Below, piece after piece: positions 7,547 through 16,231 of a stretch of 44,783 nt of DNA. The position numbers and the translations under genes were made by a program. This DNA comes from Clostridia bacterium. GTDB taxonomy: Bacteria; Bacillota; Clostridia; Oscillospirales; CAG-272. The stretch covers positions 1 to 44,783 of the forward strand of contig JAFTRA010000011.1 of the NCBI GenBank assembly GCA_017462485.1, in the 5' to 3' direction. The notes beneath the pieces were generated by a model. The model had not been told where the DNA came from, did not search any database, and worked only from the letters and a program-made list of their open reading frames with translations. Position 1 is the first letter of the stretch. Each line of letters starts with the position of its first letter.

Positions 7547-9651
7547 AGATTCTCCCCCGTGACCAAGGAAAAGCGGAGCTTTCCTCTCATAATATCAGCC
7601 TCTTCAAGCTTAACCCTTATCATATCGCCTATGCGATAGTAGGTTTTATCGTTTCGGAGGGTGATATTTTTCTCGTCGAACACGAAGCTGCCATCAATAG
7701 TCGAAATCGGAATCAAGCCCTCGCAGGTGTTCTCAAGCGTTGCGAAAAGTCCGAACGAGGTAACCGAGGTTATCATAGCCGTGAATACCTCTCCAACCCT
7801 TTCTCGCATATAAATTACTTTATATAAATTTTCTATTCGTCTTTCGGCAGAAAGCGCTCGAAGCTCGCCCTCGGTTGCCGCTGCTGCCGCACGCTTTGCG
7901 TAGGACTTAAACTTCTCACGGGGCTTACCCTCAAGTATAACCTTGTGTATTATTCTGTGAGTCGCAAGGTCGGAAAGACGGCGTATGGGAGAGGTGAAAT
8001 GGCAGTAATTTTCAATGCCGAGTCCGAAGTGGGAGCGGTGGATTTCCGAGTATGCCGCCTTTGACATAGAGCGCAGGCAAGCGTAGGAAACAGCCTCTCC
8101 TATACCCTTTAGCTTCGCTTTCTCTATAAGAGCCGCAAGAGCCTTTGGCTCGGGGTTCTCGGCAGAGATAGAGCGTGTGTCAAATCCAAGGTTTGCAGCG
8201 TAGCTTAAAAAGTCGGAGAATTTATCGGCGGGCGGCGGCTCGTGAACTCGGTAAACGCAGGGAATACCCTCGTTTAGCATAAGCGTCGCAACCGCCTCGT
8301 TGGCGGTGAGCATAAATTGCTCTATCATTTTTTCGGCATCGCCTCTCTCACGCTTGATTATATCGACGGGTACACCGGACTCGTCAAGCAGAATTTCAGC
8401 CTCGGCTGACTCAAGCTCAACAGCGCCCCTTTTATGAGATTTTTCGAGAAGCTTCTCGTAAAGGCTGTGCATACACGAGAGCGTGTCAAGGCAATCAGCG
8501 TATTTTTCCTTTATATAGCTGTCGGCAGCGCCGTTAAAAATTCGGTTTATTTCGGAGTATATACCCTTAACCCTGCTGACTATAACCGATGGCTCGATTT
8601 TTACGGAGAGTATATTTGCTGACGCATCAAGCTCTATCAGTGCTGAAAGCGTGTATTTTTTCTCTCCGGGATTTAAGGAGCAGGCTCCGTTAGAGAGCGA
8701 GGGAGGAAGCATAGGAACGACCTTGTCTGTAAAATAAACGCTCGTTCCGCGTGCCATAACGAGTCTGTCAAGCGCGGTTTTTTCCTTTATATAATGAGAT
8801 ACGTCGGCAATATGCACGCCAAGAGTATAAGTTCCGTCATCCTTTACTGTGAGCGAGATAGCGTCGTCAAGGTCCTTTGCGCTCTCACTGTCTATCGTGA
8901 AAATGATTTCATCTCTTACGGTGCGCCCCTCGGTGTCGATTTTCTCAAGGCTCGCTTCTTTCGCCTGATTCAATTCATCGTCGGTAAAGTCGGTGTCAAT
9001 TTCGCAGTCGGCAAGTATCGCAAGGTAGTTAGCCTCACGGCTTTCGCTCTTTCCGAAATTGGAGATAACGTCTGCCTCAAGAGTGTATGAGGAATACCCT
9101 GTGCCTCGGATAAGCTTTGCCATAACCTTGTCACCCACACGAGCATCGCCGTCAAAACGCAGAAATATGCGCTTCGATATCTTCGCATCGTCGGGAATAA
9201 GATAGAGGCGGTTTATTCTTCTTTTATGGATTCTTACGACGTCGGACTCAACCGTTCCTATAACCGTCTTTCTTCCTACCTCGAGCACTTCAAGAATTCG
9301 TCCCTCGGTTTTTTCTTCTCCGAATCCTGACAAAAATTTGTGATATCTGATTTTTACCTTGTCTCCGTCAATTGCGTCAAGAGTCTGTGATTCAGGAATA
9401 AAAACATCCCTTGTCTCGCCCTCGACGGAAACGAAGCCGTAGCCCGACGCACTGTCACGGAAAACGCCCTCGGCAAATATATCCTTGCCCTTCTGAGAGC
9501 CCCTGCCGTAAGGCTCGTCGGTGAATTTTATTTTTAACGCCCGTGCTCCAACGTTAGTTTCCTCGACTATTTTCATAAGCTCACGGTGCGAGCGCTCTCT
9601 CGCCTTCGAACGAGAAGAGAATTTTTTAAAGCTTTTATCTGTTCTTTTCAT
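7543..9651 (-). CDS. rnr: Ribonuclease R
   Basis: RNase R is a processive 3-prime-to-5-prime exoribonuclease that degrades structured RNA and works with tmRNA. The protein is 702 residues from the ATG at 9651, chosen because a GGGAAAG site sits right before it; a TTG at 9690 would add 13 residues without a site. A basic N-terminus is followed by cold-shock OB domains (GVFRDSASGYGFVSVEG), the RNB domain with the metal-binding pattern DSESAKDLDDAISL and LGVHIADVSHY, and a C-terminal S1 domain (GEVFTAMITSVTSFGLFATLE). A terminator separates it from secG upstream, although secG-rnr is a common Gram-positive pair. Confidence 0.96.
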   Translation of the reverse strand: MKRTDKSFKKFSSRSKARERSHRELMKIVEETNVGARALKIKFTDEPYGRGSQKGKDIFAEGVFRDSASGYGFVSVEGETRDVFIPESQTLDAIDGDKVKIRYHKFLSGFGEEKTEGRILEVLEVGRKTVIGTVESDVVRIHKRRINRLYLIPDDAKISKRIFLRFDGDARVGDKVMAKLIRGTGYSSYTLEADVISNFGKSESREANYLAILADCEIDTDFTDDELNQAKEASLEKIDTEGRTVRDEIIFTIDSESAKDLDDAISLTVKDDGTYTLGVHIADVSHYIKEKTALDRLVMARGTSVYFTDKVVPMLPPSLSNGACSLNPGEKKYTLSALIELDASANILSVKIEPSVIVSRVKGIYSEINRIFNGAADSYIKEKYADCLDTLSCMHSLYEKLLEKSHKRGAVELESAEAEILLDESGVPVDIIKRERGDAEKMIEQFMLTANEAVATLMLNEGIPCVYRVHEPPPADKFSDFLSYAANLGFDTRSISAENPEPKALAALIEKAKLKGIGEAVSYACLRSMSKAAYSEIHRSHFGLGIENYCHFTSPIRRLSDLATHRIIHKVILEGKPREKFKSYAKRAAAAATEGELRALSAERRIENLYKVIYMRERVGEVFTAMITSVTSFGLFATLENTCEGLIPISTIDGSFVFDEKNITLRNDKTYYRIGDMIRVKLEEADIMRGKLRFSLVTGENL

Positions 9652-9780
9652 TTGCTTTCCCGCCAAAAGAGAAATTTGTATTGATTTCAAGCTTGATTCT
9701 TTTTGGCTTTTCTTAAAAATTTGTTTATAGGTTGCCCGGAATAATACTTTTTAACAGCGGATTTTTCTGTTAGAAAAAGA

Positions 9781-9807
9781 AAAACGGAAGCTAGATACTT
9801 CCGTTTT
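9781..9807 (-). terminator. Intrinsic terminator after secG
   Basis: AAAACGGAAG (9781-9790) and CTTCCGTTTT (9798-9807) form a 10-bp stem with a 7-nt loop. On the minus strand the stem ends in a T-rich run directly after secG, so rnr would need read-through or its own promoter. Confidence 0.75.
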
Positions 9808-9814
9808 TTCTTTA

Positions 9815-10114
9815 TTAGTCTCCGAATATAGAAGAAAACTCCGAAATCTTCGTCCAGTCGTTCTGGGTATAAGCATAATCGGGCTGAATAACGTACACAA
9901 CAAGAACTGCTACCGCGAAAATGATAGACGCGATAAGAGTAATCTTGAAAATCTTCTTGCCGGTCTGAACCGACTTGTCCTTGCCGTAATATGTTTCAGA
10001 GCCGCCGGAGATAGTACCCGAAAGACCCTCGTTAGATTTCTGAAGCGTTACTGCTACAACGATAACTACCGCGCACACGAGAAGTATGCTGAGAAGAATG
10101 TATTCAAGTATCAT
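9815..10114 (-). CDS. secG: Preprotein translocase subunit SecG
   Basis: SecG is the small non-essential part of the SecYEG channel. The 99-residue protein has the expected two membrane helices (about residues 3-24 and 55-77) joined by the typical glycine-rich loop with KSNEGLSGTISGGSETYYGKDKS. The first helix ends in VTLQ, as in most SecG proteins. It is a little longer than the usual 75-80 residues because of a hydrophilic tail. It has its own promoter (10168-10196) and terminator, so it is probably monocistronic. A GGAAGGAA ribosome binding site is present. Confidence 0.93.
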   Translation of the reverse strand: MILEYILLSILLVCAVVIVVAVTLQKSNEGLSGTISGGSETYYGKDKSVQTGKKIFKITLIASIIFAVAVLVVYVIQPDYAYTQNDWTKISEFSSIFGD

Positions 10115-10130
10115 TTTTTGTTCCTTCCAA

Positions 10131-10149
10131 CCGGTCTATTTTCGACCGG
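10131..10149 (-). promoter_or_regulatory. Hairpin in the secG leader
   Basis: CCGGTC (10131-10136) and GACCGG (10144-10149) form a 6-bp GC-rich stem with a 7-nt loop. It lies in the predicted 5-prime leader of secG, immediately upstream of the ribosome binding site. No T-run follows, so it is not a terminator. Confidence 0.45.
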
Positions 10150-10167
10150 ACATTAAAATATATAGTA

Positions 10168-10196
10168 ATTCTACCACATTACGTTTAAAAAAGCAA
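10168..10196 (-). promoter_or_regulatory. Promoter of secG
   Basis: TTGCTT (10191-10196) and TAGAAT (10168-10173) with a 17-nt spacer on the minus strand. The transcript would start near 10161. Confidence 0.55.
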
Positions 10197-10246
10197 GTCC
10201 TTTTTCAAAAAATTGAAAAATATTTTATTTTAAACGTTTTTACCCC

Positions 10247-11692
10247 TTAATTCTTTCTCCAAGTTGACGGAGAGAAGAGAACAAGCATAGGCATTATCTC
10301 AAGTCTTCCGAAGAGCATTAAAAACGAGAGGAAGAGCTTTGAGAAATATGAGAATACGTCAAAGCTTGCGTGTGCCTCGCCGAGCGCGGGTCCGATATTG
10401 TTAAAGCAGGATATGACAGCGGTTGACGTCGTAACTATATCCATTCCGTCGAGCGCAATTACCATAACCGAGATAACTATTATGACGAAGTATATAGAAA
10501 GGTAGCTGAGCGATGATTTTACGGTATCCTCGTCGAGAGGGTTGCCATCAAGACGAATGGTTTTTACGGAATTCGGCTTGAAAATCTTTCGTATATCACG
10601 CTTTATACTCTTAAGGACTATCAGGCATCTCGATATCTTGAATCCGCCCGCGGTTGAGCCGGCGCACGCTCCGAGAAGCATAAGAACGACGATAAGCGTT
10701 TGCGAGAAGCTTGGCCACATATCGAAGCTTGCCGTTGAAAATCCCGCGGTTGACATAATCGAGGTTACCTGGAAGAATGCGTCGCGCACAGCGTCGGAGG
10801 CTGCGGTATATTCGGTGAGATTGTAAAAAATATTCAGCGATATGAGTGTTGTTGAAACGAGAGTTATTATAAGATATGTTTTAAGCTCCTCGTTTTTCTT
10901 CACATCGCGGAATTTACCTATAAGAATAAAGAAATAGAGATTGTAATTCACGCCTGCGAGAAGAAGAAATATCGCTATAATCCATTCGGCAGCGGGATTG
11001 TTGTATCCTGCTATCGAGTCGTTGAGAACAGAAAAACCGCCCGTTCCCATAGTGCCAAAAGCGTTAATGATAGAGTCGTATAGCGGCATGCGTGTCAAAA
11101 GAAGCGCTATAGTTTCGGCGACGGTCAGTACAAGGTAGATAATATAGAGAATCAAGGAGCTGTTTCTGAGTTTTGAAACGAGCTTTCCCTTTTGGGGACC
11201 CGGAACCTCAGCGCGCATAAGGAAAACGTTACCGTCGGAGCCCGGCATAATCGCCAGCATAAAGACGAGTATTCCCATACCGCCTATCCAGTGAGTAAAG
11301 CTGCGCCAGAAAAGCACGCCCTTTGGGATAGCTTCGATTTGCCCTGCGGGAATTATTGAGGCACCCGTCGTGGTAAAGCCCGAAACCGTTTCAAAAAAGG
11401 CGTCTATATAGTTCGGTATCGAGCCGCTTATAACGAACGGCAAAGCCCCGAACAGAGAGAGCAGTATCCAGGAAAGAGCCGTGCATATAAAGCCCTCCTT
11501 TGCGTAAATCCTTTGCCTTTTCGGCTTCAAGAGCAGCGTCGGTAGAGAGAGTGCCAGAAGAATCGCTATCGTTATAAGAAAGGGAGCTATCGGCTCTTTA
11601 TATATGAGAGAAACTATAAGAGGAAAGACGAGAAGAGCTGCTTCGATAAGAAGCACCGTTCCCAAGAACTTTCCAAGCATTTTAAAATTCAT
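10247..11692 (-). CDS. trkH: Potassium uptake channel subunit TrkH
   Basis: TrkH is the ion-conducting membrane subunit of the Trk/Ktr potassium uptake system. The 481-residue protein has the four M1-P-M2 units of the family; the first pore is marked by SGFTTTGASI, the second by NAFGTMGTGGFSVLN, the third by MSTAGFSTASF and the last by CFNNIGPALG. Each holds the conserved selectivity-filter Gly. The ATG overlaps the trkA stop by one base (TGATG), so channel and regulator are made together. A second in-frame Met four codons later could also serve as start. No convincing terminator was found between it and secG. Confidence 0.95.
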   Translation of the reverse strand: MNFKMLGKFLGTVLLIEAALLVFPLIVSLIYKEPIAPFLITIAILLALSLPTLLLKPKRQRIYAKEGFICTALSWILLSLFGALPFVISGSIPNYIDAFFETVSGFTTTGASIIPAGQIEAIPKGVLFWRSFTHWIGGMGILVFMLAIMPGSDGNVFLMRAEVPGPQKGKLVSKLRNSSLILYIIYLVLTVAETIALLLTRMPLYDSIINAFGTMGTGGFSVLNDSIAGYNNPAAEWIIAIFLLLAGVNYNLYFFILIGKFRDVKKNEELKTYLIITLVSTTLISLNIFYNLTEYTAASDAVRDAFFQVTSIMSTAGFSTASFDMWPSFSQTLIVVLMLLGACAGSTAGGFKISRCLIVLKSIKRDIRKIFKPNSVKTIRLDGNPLDEDTVKSSLSYLSIYFVIIVISVMVIALDGMDIVTTSTAVISCFNNIGPALGEAHASFDVFSYFSKLFLSFLMLFGRLEIMPMLVLFSPSTWRKN

Positions 11693-13044
11693 CAGTCTAA
11701 AATATCCTTAATGTTTTTAATTGAGCCTGTTACGAGAACTATTATTCTGTCGCCTACGTTGATAGTATCCGAGCCTGAGGGAATTATTATGCTTCCGTCT
11801 CTTACTATGCAGGCAAGAAGAGAATTCTTTATTCTCTTTATCTCGGCAATCGGAATCCCCGTAAGACCTTCAATGTTTTCCTTGATTATGAACTCGAGAG
11901 CCTCGATTTTTCCGTTCATCATAGTGTGGAGAGACTCTATCTCGGAGTCCTTTGCGTCTGCCATACCGCGTATAAAGCGGAGAATATAGTCAACTGTTGA
12001 GGATTTTGGCGAAACTATGCAGTCAAGACCAACGTCCTTGAAGAAATCAATGTAGGGAAGCGAACGTATCATAGTTATTATTTTCGGTACGCCTATCTTC
12101 TTTGCGTACATTGAAACAATGGCATTTTCCTCGTCAACGTCGGAGAGGGCAAGGAATACGTCTGCGCTCTCAAGTCCCTCTTCGAGAAGAAGCTCCTGGC
12201 TTGTTCCGTCTCCGTGGGTGACGTCGATATTGTACTCTGCGCTTAAATCCTCGCACCTTACAAGATTCTTTTCAATAATGGTGGTATTGCCGAGGTTTTT
12301 ACCAAGCATTTTAGCAAGGTAATAGGTCGTTCTACCACCGCCCGAAATAAGAATATTCTTTATAGGGCGTTTGTTTTTTGATATGAGCTTGAAGAACTTC
12401 TGAAGCTCCTCCTCCGGTGCGGTAACGCAAATCGAGTCGCCCTCGCGGATAACGAAATTACCCGAGGGAATATAGACCTCCTCGCTTCGTCTTACTCCGC
12501 ATACGAGAAATTTGATGTTAAATTTTTCCCTTAAGTCAAAGAGTGAAAGATTGCAAAGAGGTGAGTCGGGCGCAACCTTGATTTCGGCAATTTCGACTCG
12601 GCCATCGCAGAACGTGTCCACCTTCGAGGCGTTCGGGAATTTCAAAATTCTTGCTATTTCCTTTGCCGTCGCATACTCGGGGTTTATGGTAAGAGATAGG
12701 TTCATATCCTCCTTCATAAGATTCATAAAGGTGGTATATTCGGGATTTCTGACTCTTGCTACCGTATGAGCCGTGCCGAGCTTTCTTGCGGCATAGCAGG
12801 AAAGCATATTGACCTCATCCATAGCGGTTACAGCGATAAGCAAATCGGCGCTCTCCGCACCCGCCTCGCGCAAAAGCTCAACGTCGGCAGAGTTGCCGAG
12901 CATAGCGGTTACGTCGCACGTGTTTGATATCTCGGTAAGTGTTACGTGATTGGAGTCTATGACCGTAACGTCATGACCCTCTTTTATAAGCTGATGGCAT
13001 ATGGCGGAACCAACAGTTCCGCTTCCTGTTATGATAATTTTCAT
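11692..13044 (-). CDS. trkA: Trk potassium system NAD-binding regulatory protein TrkA
   Basis: TrkA is the peripheral gating ring of the Trk system. The 450-residue protein contains two RCK_N-RCK_C tandems. The first Rossmann fold begins MKIIITGSGTVGSAICHQLIKEGHDVTVID, and the second begins ILISGGGRTTYYLAKML near residue 230; each is followed by a small RCK_C ligand-binding domain. The start at 13044 is chosen because a GGGGAG site precedes it and the promoter at 13080-13108 would start RNA near 13073, after the alternative upstream ATG at 13077. It is first in the trkA-trkH operon. Confidence 0.95.
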   Translation of the reverse strand: MKIIITGSGTVGSAICHQLIKEGHDVTVIDSNHVTLTEISNTCDVTAMLGNSADVELLREAGAESADLLIAVTAMDEVNMLSCYAARKLGTAHTVARVRNPEYTTFMNLMKEDMNLSLTINPEYATAKEIARILKFPNASKVDTFCDGRVEIAEIKVAPDSPLCNLSLFDLREKFNIKFLVCGVRRSEEVYIPSGNFVIREGDSICVTAPEEELQKFFKLISKNKRPIKNILISGGGRTTYYLAKMLGKNLGNTTIIEKNLVRCEDLSAEYNIDVTHGDGTSQELLLEEGLESADVFLALSDVDEENAIVSMYAKKIGVPKIITMIRSLPYIDFFKDVGLDCIVSPKSSTVDYILRFIRGMADAKDSEIESLHTMMNGKIEALEFIIKENIEGLTGIPIAEIKRIKNSLLACIVRDGSIIIPSGSDTINVGDRIIVLVTGSIKNIKDILD

Positions 13045-13079
13045 TTTTTTCTCCCCGTGGGGTATATTATTTACCATAA

Positions 13080-13108
13080 ATTATAGCACTATGAATCAAA
13101 AAAATCAA
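13080..13108 (-). promoter_or_regulatory. Promoter of trkA-trkH
   Basis: TTGATT (13103-13108) and TATAAT (13080-13085) are 17 nt apart on the minus strand. The predicted start near 13073 excludes the ATG at 13077 as start codon of trkA. Confidence 0.75.
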
Positions 13109-13151
13109 GAGGTCGGTGTTGTTTCCCGGAAAGAGACGTTTTTGTTATAAA

Positions 13152-13181
13152 AATCCCGACGGGAATCGACCCGTCGGGATT
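13152..13181 (-). terminator. Intrinsic terminator after the paralog pair
   Basis: A perfect 12-bp stem (13152-13163 with 13170-13181; arm AATCCCGACGGG) with a 6-nt loop is followed on the minus strand by a T-rich run. It closes the 13204-14498 transcript. Confidence 0.88.
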
Positions 13182-13203
13182 GAATGTGAAAAATATTTAT
13201 GTA

Positions 13204-13860
13204 TTAAGCCTCAGCATCCTCTTTAGCAGTTTCTGTTTCGTATGAACCGTCATTGATGTTCATAATAACTGCGCCAAGCTCGTTAACCATTGTTTCGGAA
13301 ACGTTTCTGTCAACCTTAATCTTGATGCTGTCAGAGCCCTTGGAGTCAACCATGTTGGAAGCACCGAGAGTAAGAAGCTCAACCTCGTTGCGTCTGCCAC
13401 CGATGGTGATAAGAACTGCGCCGCCAAGACTGAAGATGTAAATCAAAACGTTGATAACGGTTGCAACAAGAGCGATAGCTGCGGGAATAAGCATAATAAG
13501 AGCAATACCGCTGAAGTCTGTATCTGCGCCGTAAGAGTTAACGGTATCGGAAGCCTGATTAAGCTTGCTGTTGAGTATAAAGAAAACAACCAAAAAAGCG
13601 ACGGTAAGAAGACCGCAAAGAATTGTCTTTAAGAGCGAACGGCCGTTCTTTGCGAAGGTTGCATCAACGTATTCCGCAGATGAAACGGGGATTTCCTTAC
13701 GGGCTGCAACGTGGTTTGATACAGACTGAAGTACAACTCTTCTGTTTGTAACCGTAAGTGAGTTCTGAGTAACCTCCTTCTTAAAGATACCTTTTGTTAC
13801 AGTGCTATAATCATAATTTTTAACAATTTTTTCATTATTAGCTAATCTAAGCTGTTCCAT
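13204..13860 (-). CDS. Membrane protein with PH-like N-terminus, paralog 2
   Basis: I do not recognise this 218-residue protein. An N-terminal beta-rich region holds SLTVTNRRVVLQS followed by KEIPVSSAEYVDATF, a pattern typical of bacterial PH domains (TNKRI...IPL..I). Two membrane helices follow (about residues 79-96 and 119-150), then a small C-terminal domain with VSETMVNELGAVIMNIN and an acidic end. It aligns with the gene 17 nt upstream: both start MExL, have VKNY at 13-17, LTVTN(R/K)R(I/V)V and two helices, and both end with a Val-Ala/Asn-Glu-(I/L)-Gly motif. A GGAGG site precedes the ATG. Possibly a membrane-associated sensor or scaffold; function unknown. Confidence 0.7.
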   Translation of the reverse strand: MEQLRLANNEKIVKNYDYSTVTKGIFKKEVTQNSLTVTNRRVVLQSVSNHVAARKEIPVSSAEYVDATFAKNGRSLLKTILCGLLTVAFLVVFFILNSKLNQASDTVNSYGADTDFSGIALIMLIPAAIALVATVINVLIYIFSLGGAVLITIGGRRNEVELLTLGASNMVDSKGSDSIKIKVDRNVSETMVNELGAVIMNINDGSYETETAKEDAEA

Positions 13861-13877
13861 AATTAAATCCTCCTCTA

Positions 13878-14498
13878 TTACTTTTTATATTCGATAACGT
13901 ATGAGCCAATCTCAGCAACCATAGCCTCGATTGAACCGGGGATAAGTCCAACGTCCTGAACCTTAGACTTGCACACCTTTTTAAGAAAAGCGAATCTCTT
14001 CTTCTTTTTCTTCTTTTTCTTCTTTTCCTTCTGAGGCTTCAATGATGACGAGCCAAACTGAATGTGCGTCGTTTCAGAATCGCCGAAGGAGTGAATAGCA
14101 AGATTAAATGAATAGCACTTCTTAGCAAAAATAATAGAAAGTGCAACAATCAAGCCTCCTATCAAAAGAGGAATAAGACCGTAAACGGTTTCTGCCGAGA
14201 TAAAAACAATTAAGCCAACCAAAGCAATAATTGCGCCGAGTATGATAAGTGCAACGTTATACACTTTCTTGAAGGAAAAATCGCTGTCAACCGTATCAAC
14301 GGTATTAATGTCGAAATCCCTCTTTGTGTAAACCGAACCGCCACGCTTATCGGTTACTTTCTGTGTGTAAACTATACGCTTGTTAGTTACCGTAAGCTGA
14401 GACTCTGTTCTGGTCTTAACCTTTGGAACTGTGTAATCCTGGATAGGATAGTTTTTTACAAGGTACTCATGTTTACCCATTGGAATTAAATTCTCCAA
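13878..14498 (-). CDS. Membrane protein with PH-like N-terminus and poly-Lys linker, paralog 1
   Basis: This 206-residue protein is the diverged tandem copy of the one at 13204-13860. It begins MENLIPMGKHEYLVKNY, continues with QLTVTNKRIVYTQ in a PH-like beta region, then two membrane helices (about residues 81-103 and 107-125). A striking run of nine lysines preceded by KE lies between the second beta region and a C-terminal stretch ending SIEAMVAEIGSYVIEYKK. The start is TTG at 14498; an AAGGAG site lies 8 nt before it, and the MExL alignment with the paralog supports it over the ATG at 14480. A strong promoter with flanking inverted repeats sits upstream. Function unknown. Confidence 0.7.
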   Translation of the reverse strand: MENLIPMGKHEYLVKNYPIQDYTVPKVKTRTESQLTVTNKRIVYTQKVTDKRGGSVYTKRDFDINTVDTVDSDFSFKKVYNVALIILGAIIALVGLIVFISAETVYGLIPLLIGGLIVALSIIFAKKCYSFNLAIHSFGDSETTHIQFGSSSLKPQKEKKKKKKKKKRFAFLKKVCKSKVQDVGLIPGSIEAMVAEIGSYVIEYKK

Positions 14499-14524
14499 AG
14501 AATCATCTCCTTTTACATATTTTT

Positions 14525-14560
14525 ACTTGTTAACAAAAACAGAATAATTGATTAACAAGT
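14525..14560 (-). repeat. Inverted repeat at the transcript 5-prime end
   Basis: ACTTGTTAA (14525-14533) and TTAACAAGT (14552-14560) form a perfect 9-bp inverted repeat separated by 18 nt. It begins within a few bases of the predicted transcription start (about 14563), so it is either a downstream operator or a 5-prime RNA hairpin. Confidence 0.6.
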
Positions 14561-14569
14561 GTTTACATA

Positions 14570-14598
14570 ATTATAAACTCTTATTAAATAGTTGTCAA
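14570..14598 (-). promoter_or_regulatory. Promoter of the PH-like paralog pair
   Basis: A consensus TTGACA (14593-14598) and TATAAT (14570-14575) with a 17-nt spacer on the minus strand. It is the closest match to the sigma-A consensus in the window. Confidence 0.85.
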
Positions 14599-14620
14599 TA
14601 CCTTTGTCAAAAAAGGTATT
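14597..14620 (-). promoter_or_regulatory. Operator-like inverted repeat over the -35 box
   Basis: AATACCTTT (14597-14605) and AAAGGTATT (14612-14620) form a perfect 9-bp inverted repeat with a 6-nt centre. It touches the -35 hexamer, the place where a repressor or activator would act. Regulator unknown. Confidence 0.5.
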
Positions 14621-14640
14621 AATTAGTTGTCAAAAATCGT

Positions 14641-14676
14641 AAAAAATGAGGCTGCCTCAATTTTAAAAGACAGCCT
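14641..14676 (-). terminator. Terminator after pepT
   Basis: On the minus strand AGGCTGTC (14676-14669) pairs with GGCAGCCT (14656-14649) with one G-T pair, followed by C, A and a T-run (14641-14646). On the plus strand the same repeat has a mismatch, which supports action on the minus strand. Confidence 0.65.
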
Positions 14677-14782
14677 ATTTGATTTATTCGTTTATTTACG
14701 GTAATGTCGAAATTCACAAAATTAGCGCATTTTCTCGGATTTTTAAATCTTATCAGCTCGTTTCTGTAGCGTTTCGAGTAGC

Positions 14783-16003
14783 CTACGACTTTGAATAGAT
14801 TCCGACAATGTTTTTCAGTATTTCCACGACTGTGTCCATTCCCTCGACGGTAATATGCTCGTATGGGCCGTGGAAAGCGTAGCCGCCCGTACCGAGATTA
14901 GGGCAGGGAAGTCCCATAAATGAGAGTCTTGCTCCGTCGGTGCCGCCTCTTATCGGCTCGACCGAGGGCGTAACGCCCGCCATTTTTGCCGCGAGAATTG
15001 CGTTATCAACAAGGTGCATATGCGGAAGAATCATTTCTCTCATATTGCTGTAGCTGTCATTTAAGGTAAGGGTGACCGTCCCATTGCCGTATTTTTCGTT
15101 TATGTGCTTTTCGATATGAATGAGAGTTTGCTTTCTTGCCTCGAAAATTTCTTTTGAGTGGTCTCTCACGATATACGAGAGCGATGCCGATTCTACCGAG
15201 CCTTCCATAGAGGTAAGGTGATAGAAGCCCTCGTATCCTGCGGTCATAGCGGGGATTTCATAGGAGGGAAGAGCGGCATTTATTTCCATAGCTACAAGAG
15301 ATGCGTTCACCATAGTGTCCTTTGCGCTTCCCGGGTGCACGTTGACTCCGTTTATCTTGAAGCTTGCCGAGCAGGCGTTGAAATTTTCGTATTCAAGCGA
15401 GCCCTCACATCCGCCGTCAACTGTGTAGGCAAAGTCAGCTCCGAGCGTCTCTACGTCAAAATGGTCCGCTCCCTCTCCGATTTCTTCGTCGGGGGTAAAG
15501 GCGATAAGCACCTCACCGTGTGAAATATTTCCTGAAAGAAGCTCTTCTGCGAGAGTCATTATTTCGGCAACGCCAGCCTTATCGTCAGCGCCCAGAAGTG
15601 TAGCTCCGTCGGTGGTTATAAGCGTTTTGCCCACGAGGTTTAAAAGGCTCGGGAACTGCTTTGGGTCAAGCGTACGACCGCTATTGCCAAGCCTTACCGC
15701 TCCACCGTTATAGTTTTTGAAAATTTGCGGATTTACTCCCTCGCCTGAAAAGTCGGGGGCGGTGTCCATGTGAGCTATAAACGCAATTTTTTTAGCGCTT
15801 TCAAATCCGGCACTTGCCGGTATCCTTGCGTAAAGATAGCATTTTTCATCGAGCTTAACGTCAGAAGCGCCGAGAACTAGGAGCTCGTCCTTGAGAATAT
15901 TAGCAAGGGTAAATTGCGTCTCGGTGCTCGGGTGCGTTCCGCTCGTATCATCACTCGAGGTGTTTATCTTAATATAGTTCAAAAATCTTTCGTAAGCTTT
16001 CAC
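14783..16003 (-). CDS. pepT: Peptidase T (tripeptide aminopeptidase)
   Basis: PepT is a cytoplasmic zinc aminopeptidase of the M20 family that removes the N-terminal residue from tripeptides. Over about 406 residues the M20 motifs appear in order: AHMDTAPDFSG near residue 78 (zinc His and Asp), LLGADDKAGVAE, TPDEEIGEGADHFD (catalytic Glu), YTVDGG, HPGSAKDTMVNA, RGGTDGARLS and TGGYAFHGPYEH. I prefer the GTG at 16003 because PepT proteins normally begin just before the ERFLxY motif and AAAGGA lies 12 nt upstream; an ATG at 16024 would add seven residues and has no ribosome binding site. It stands alone, divergent from the transporter operon. Confidence 0.93.
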   Translation of the reverse strand: MKAYERFLNYIKINTSSDDTSGTHPSTETQFTLANILKDELLVLGASDVKLDEKCYLYARIPASAGFESAKKIAFIAHMDTAPDFSGEGVNPQIFKNYNGGAVRLGNSGRTLDPKQFPSLLNLVGKTLITTDGATLLGADDKAGVAEIMTLAEELLSGNISHGEVLIAFTPDEEIGEGADHFDVETLGADFAYTVDGGCEGSLEYENFNACSASFKINGVNVHPGSAKDTMVNASLVAMEINAALPSYEIPAMTAGYEGFYHLTSMEGSVESASLSYIVRDHSKEIFEARKQTLIHIEKHINEKYGNGTVTLTLNDSYSNMREMILPHMHLVDNAILAAKMAGVTPSVEPIRGGTDGARLSFMGLPCPNLGTGGYAFHGPYEHITVEGMDTVVEILKNIVGIYSKS

Positions 16004-16231
16004 GTTGAATATTATTCCTTTCATGATTTATATTCGGCACATTTCTTACCTTAATAAATACTATCACACAAACTAACTTCGGTCAAGAGAGATTTTTTGA
16101 AAATTGCTGTGTGTGGAAAAGATGATTTTACAAAATAATACATAAATGTAATATTTATTCAGAATATATGCAAAAAACAGCTCTGTTTTTACGCGATATT
16201 CTAAAAAAATTCACTTTTTTGCAAAAAAGCC

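Noticed and set aside
10195-10235. AT-rich repeat TTTTTCAA/TTGAAAAA as terminator of trkH
   Set aside because: The stem is all A-T and the T-run is not distinct from surrounding AT-rich DNA; too weak to call.
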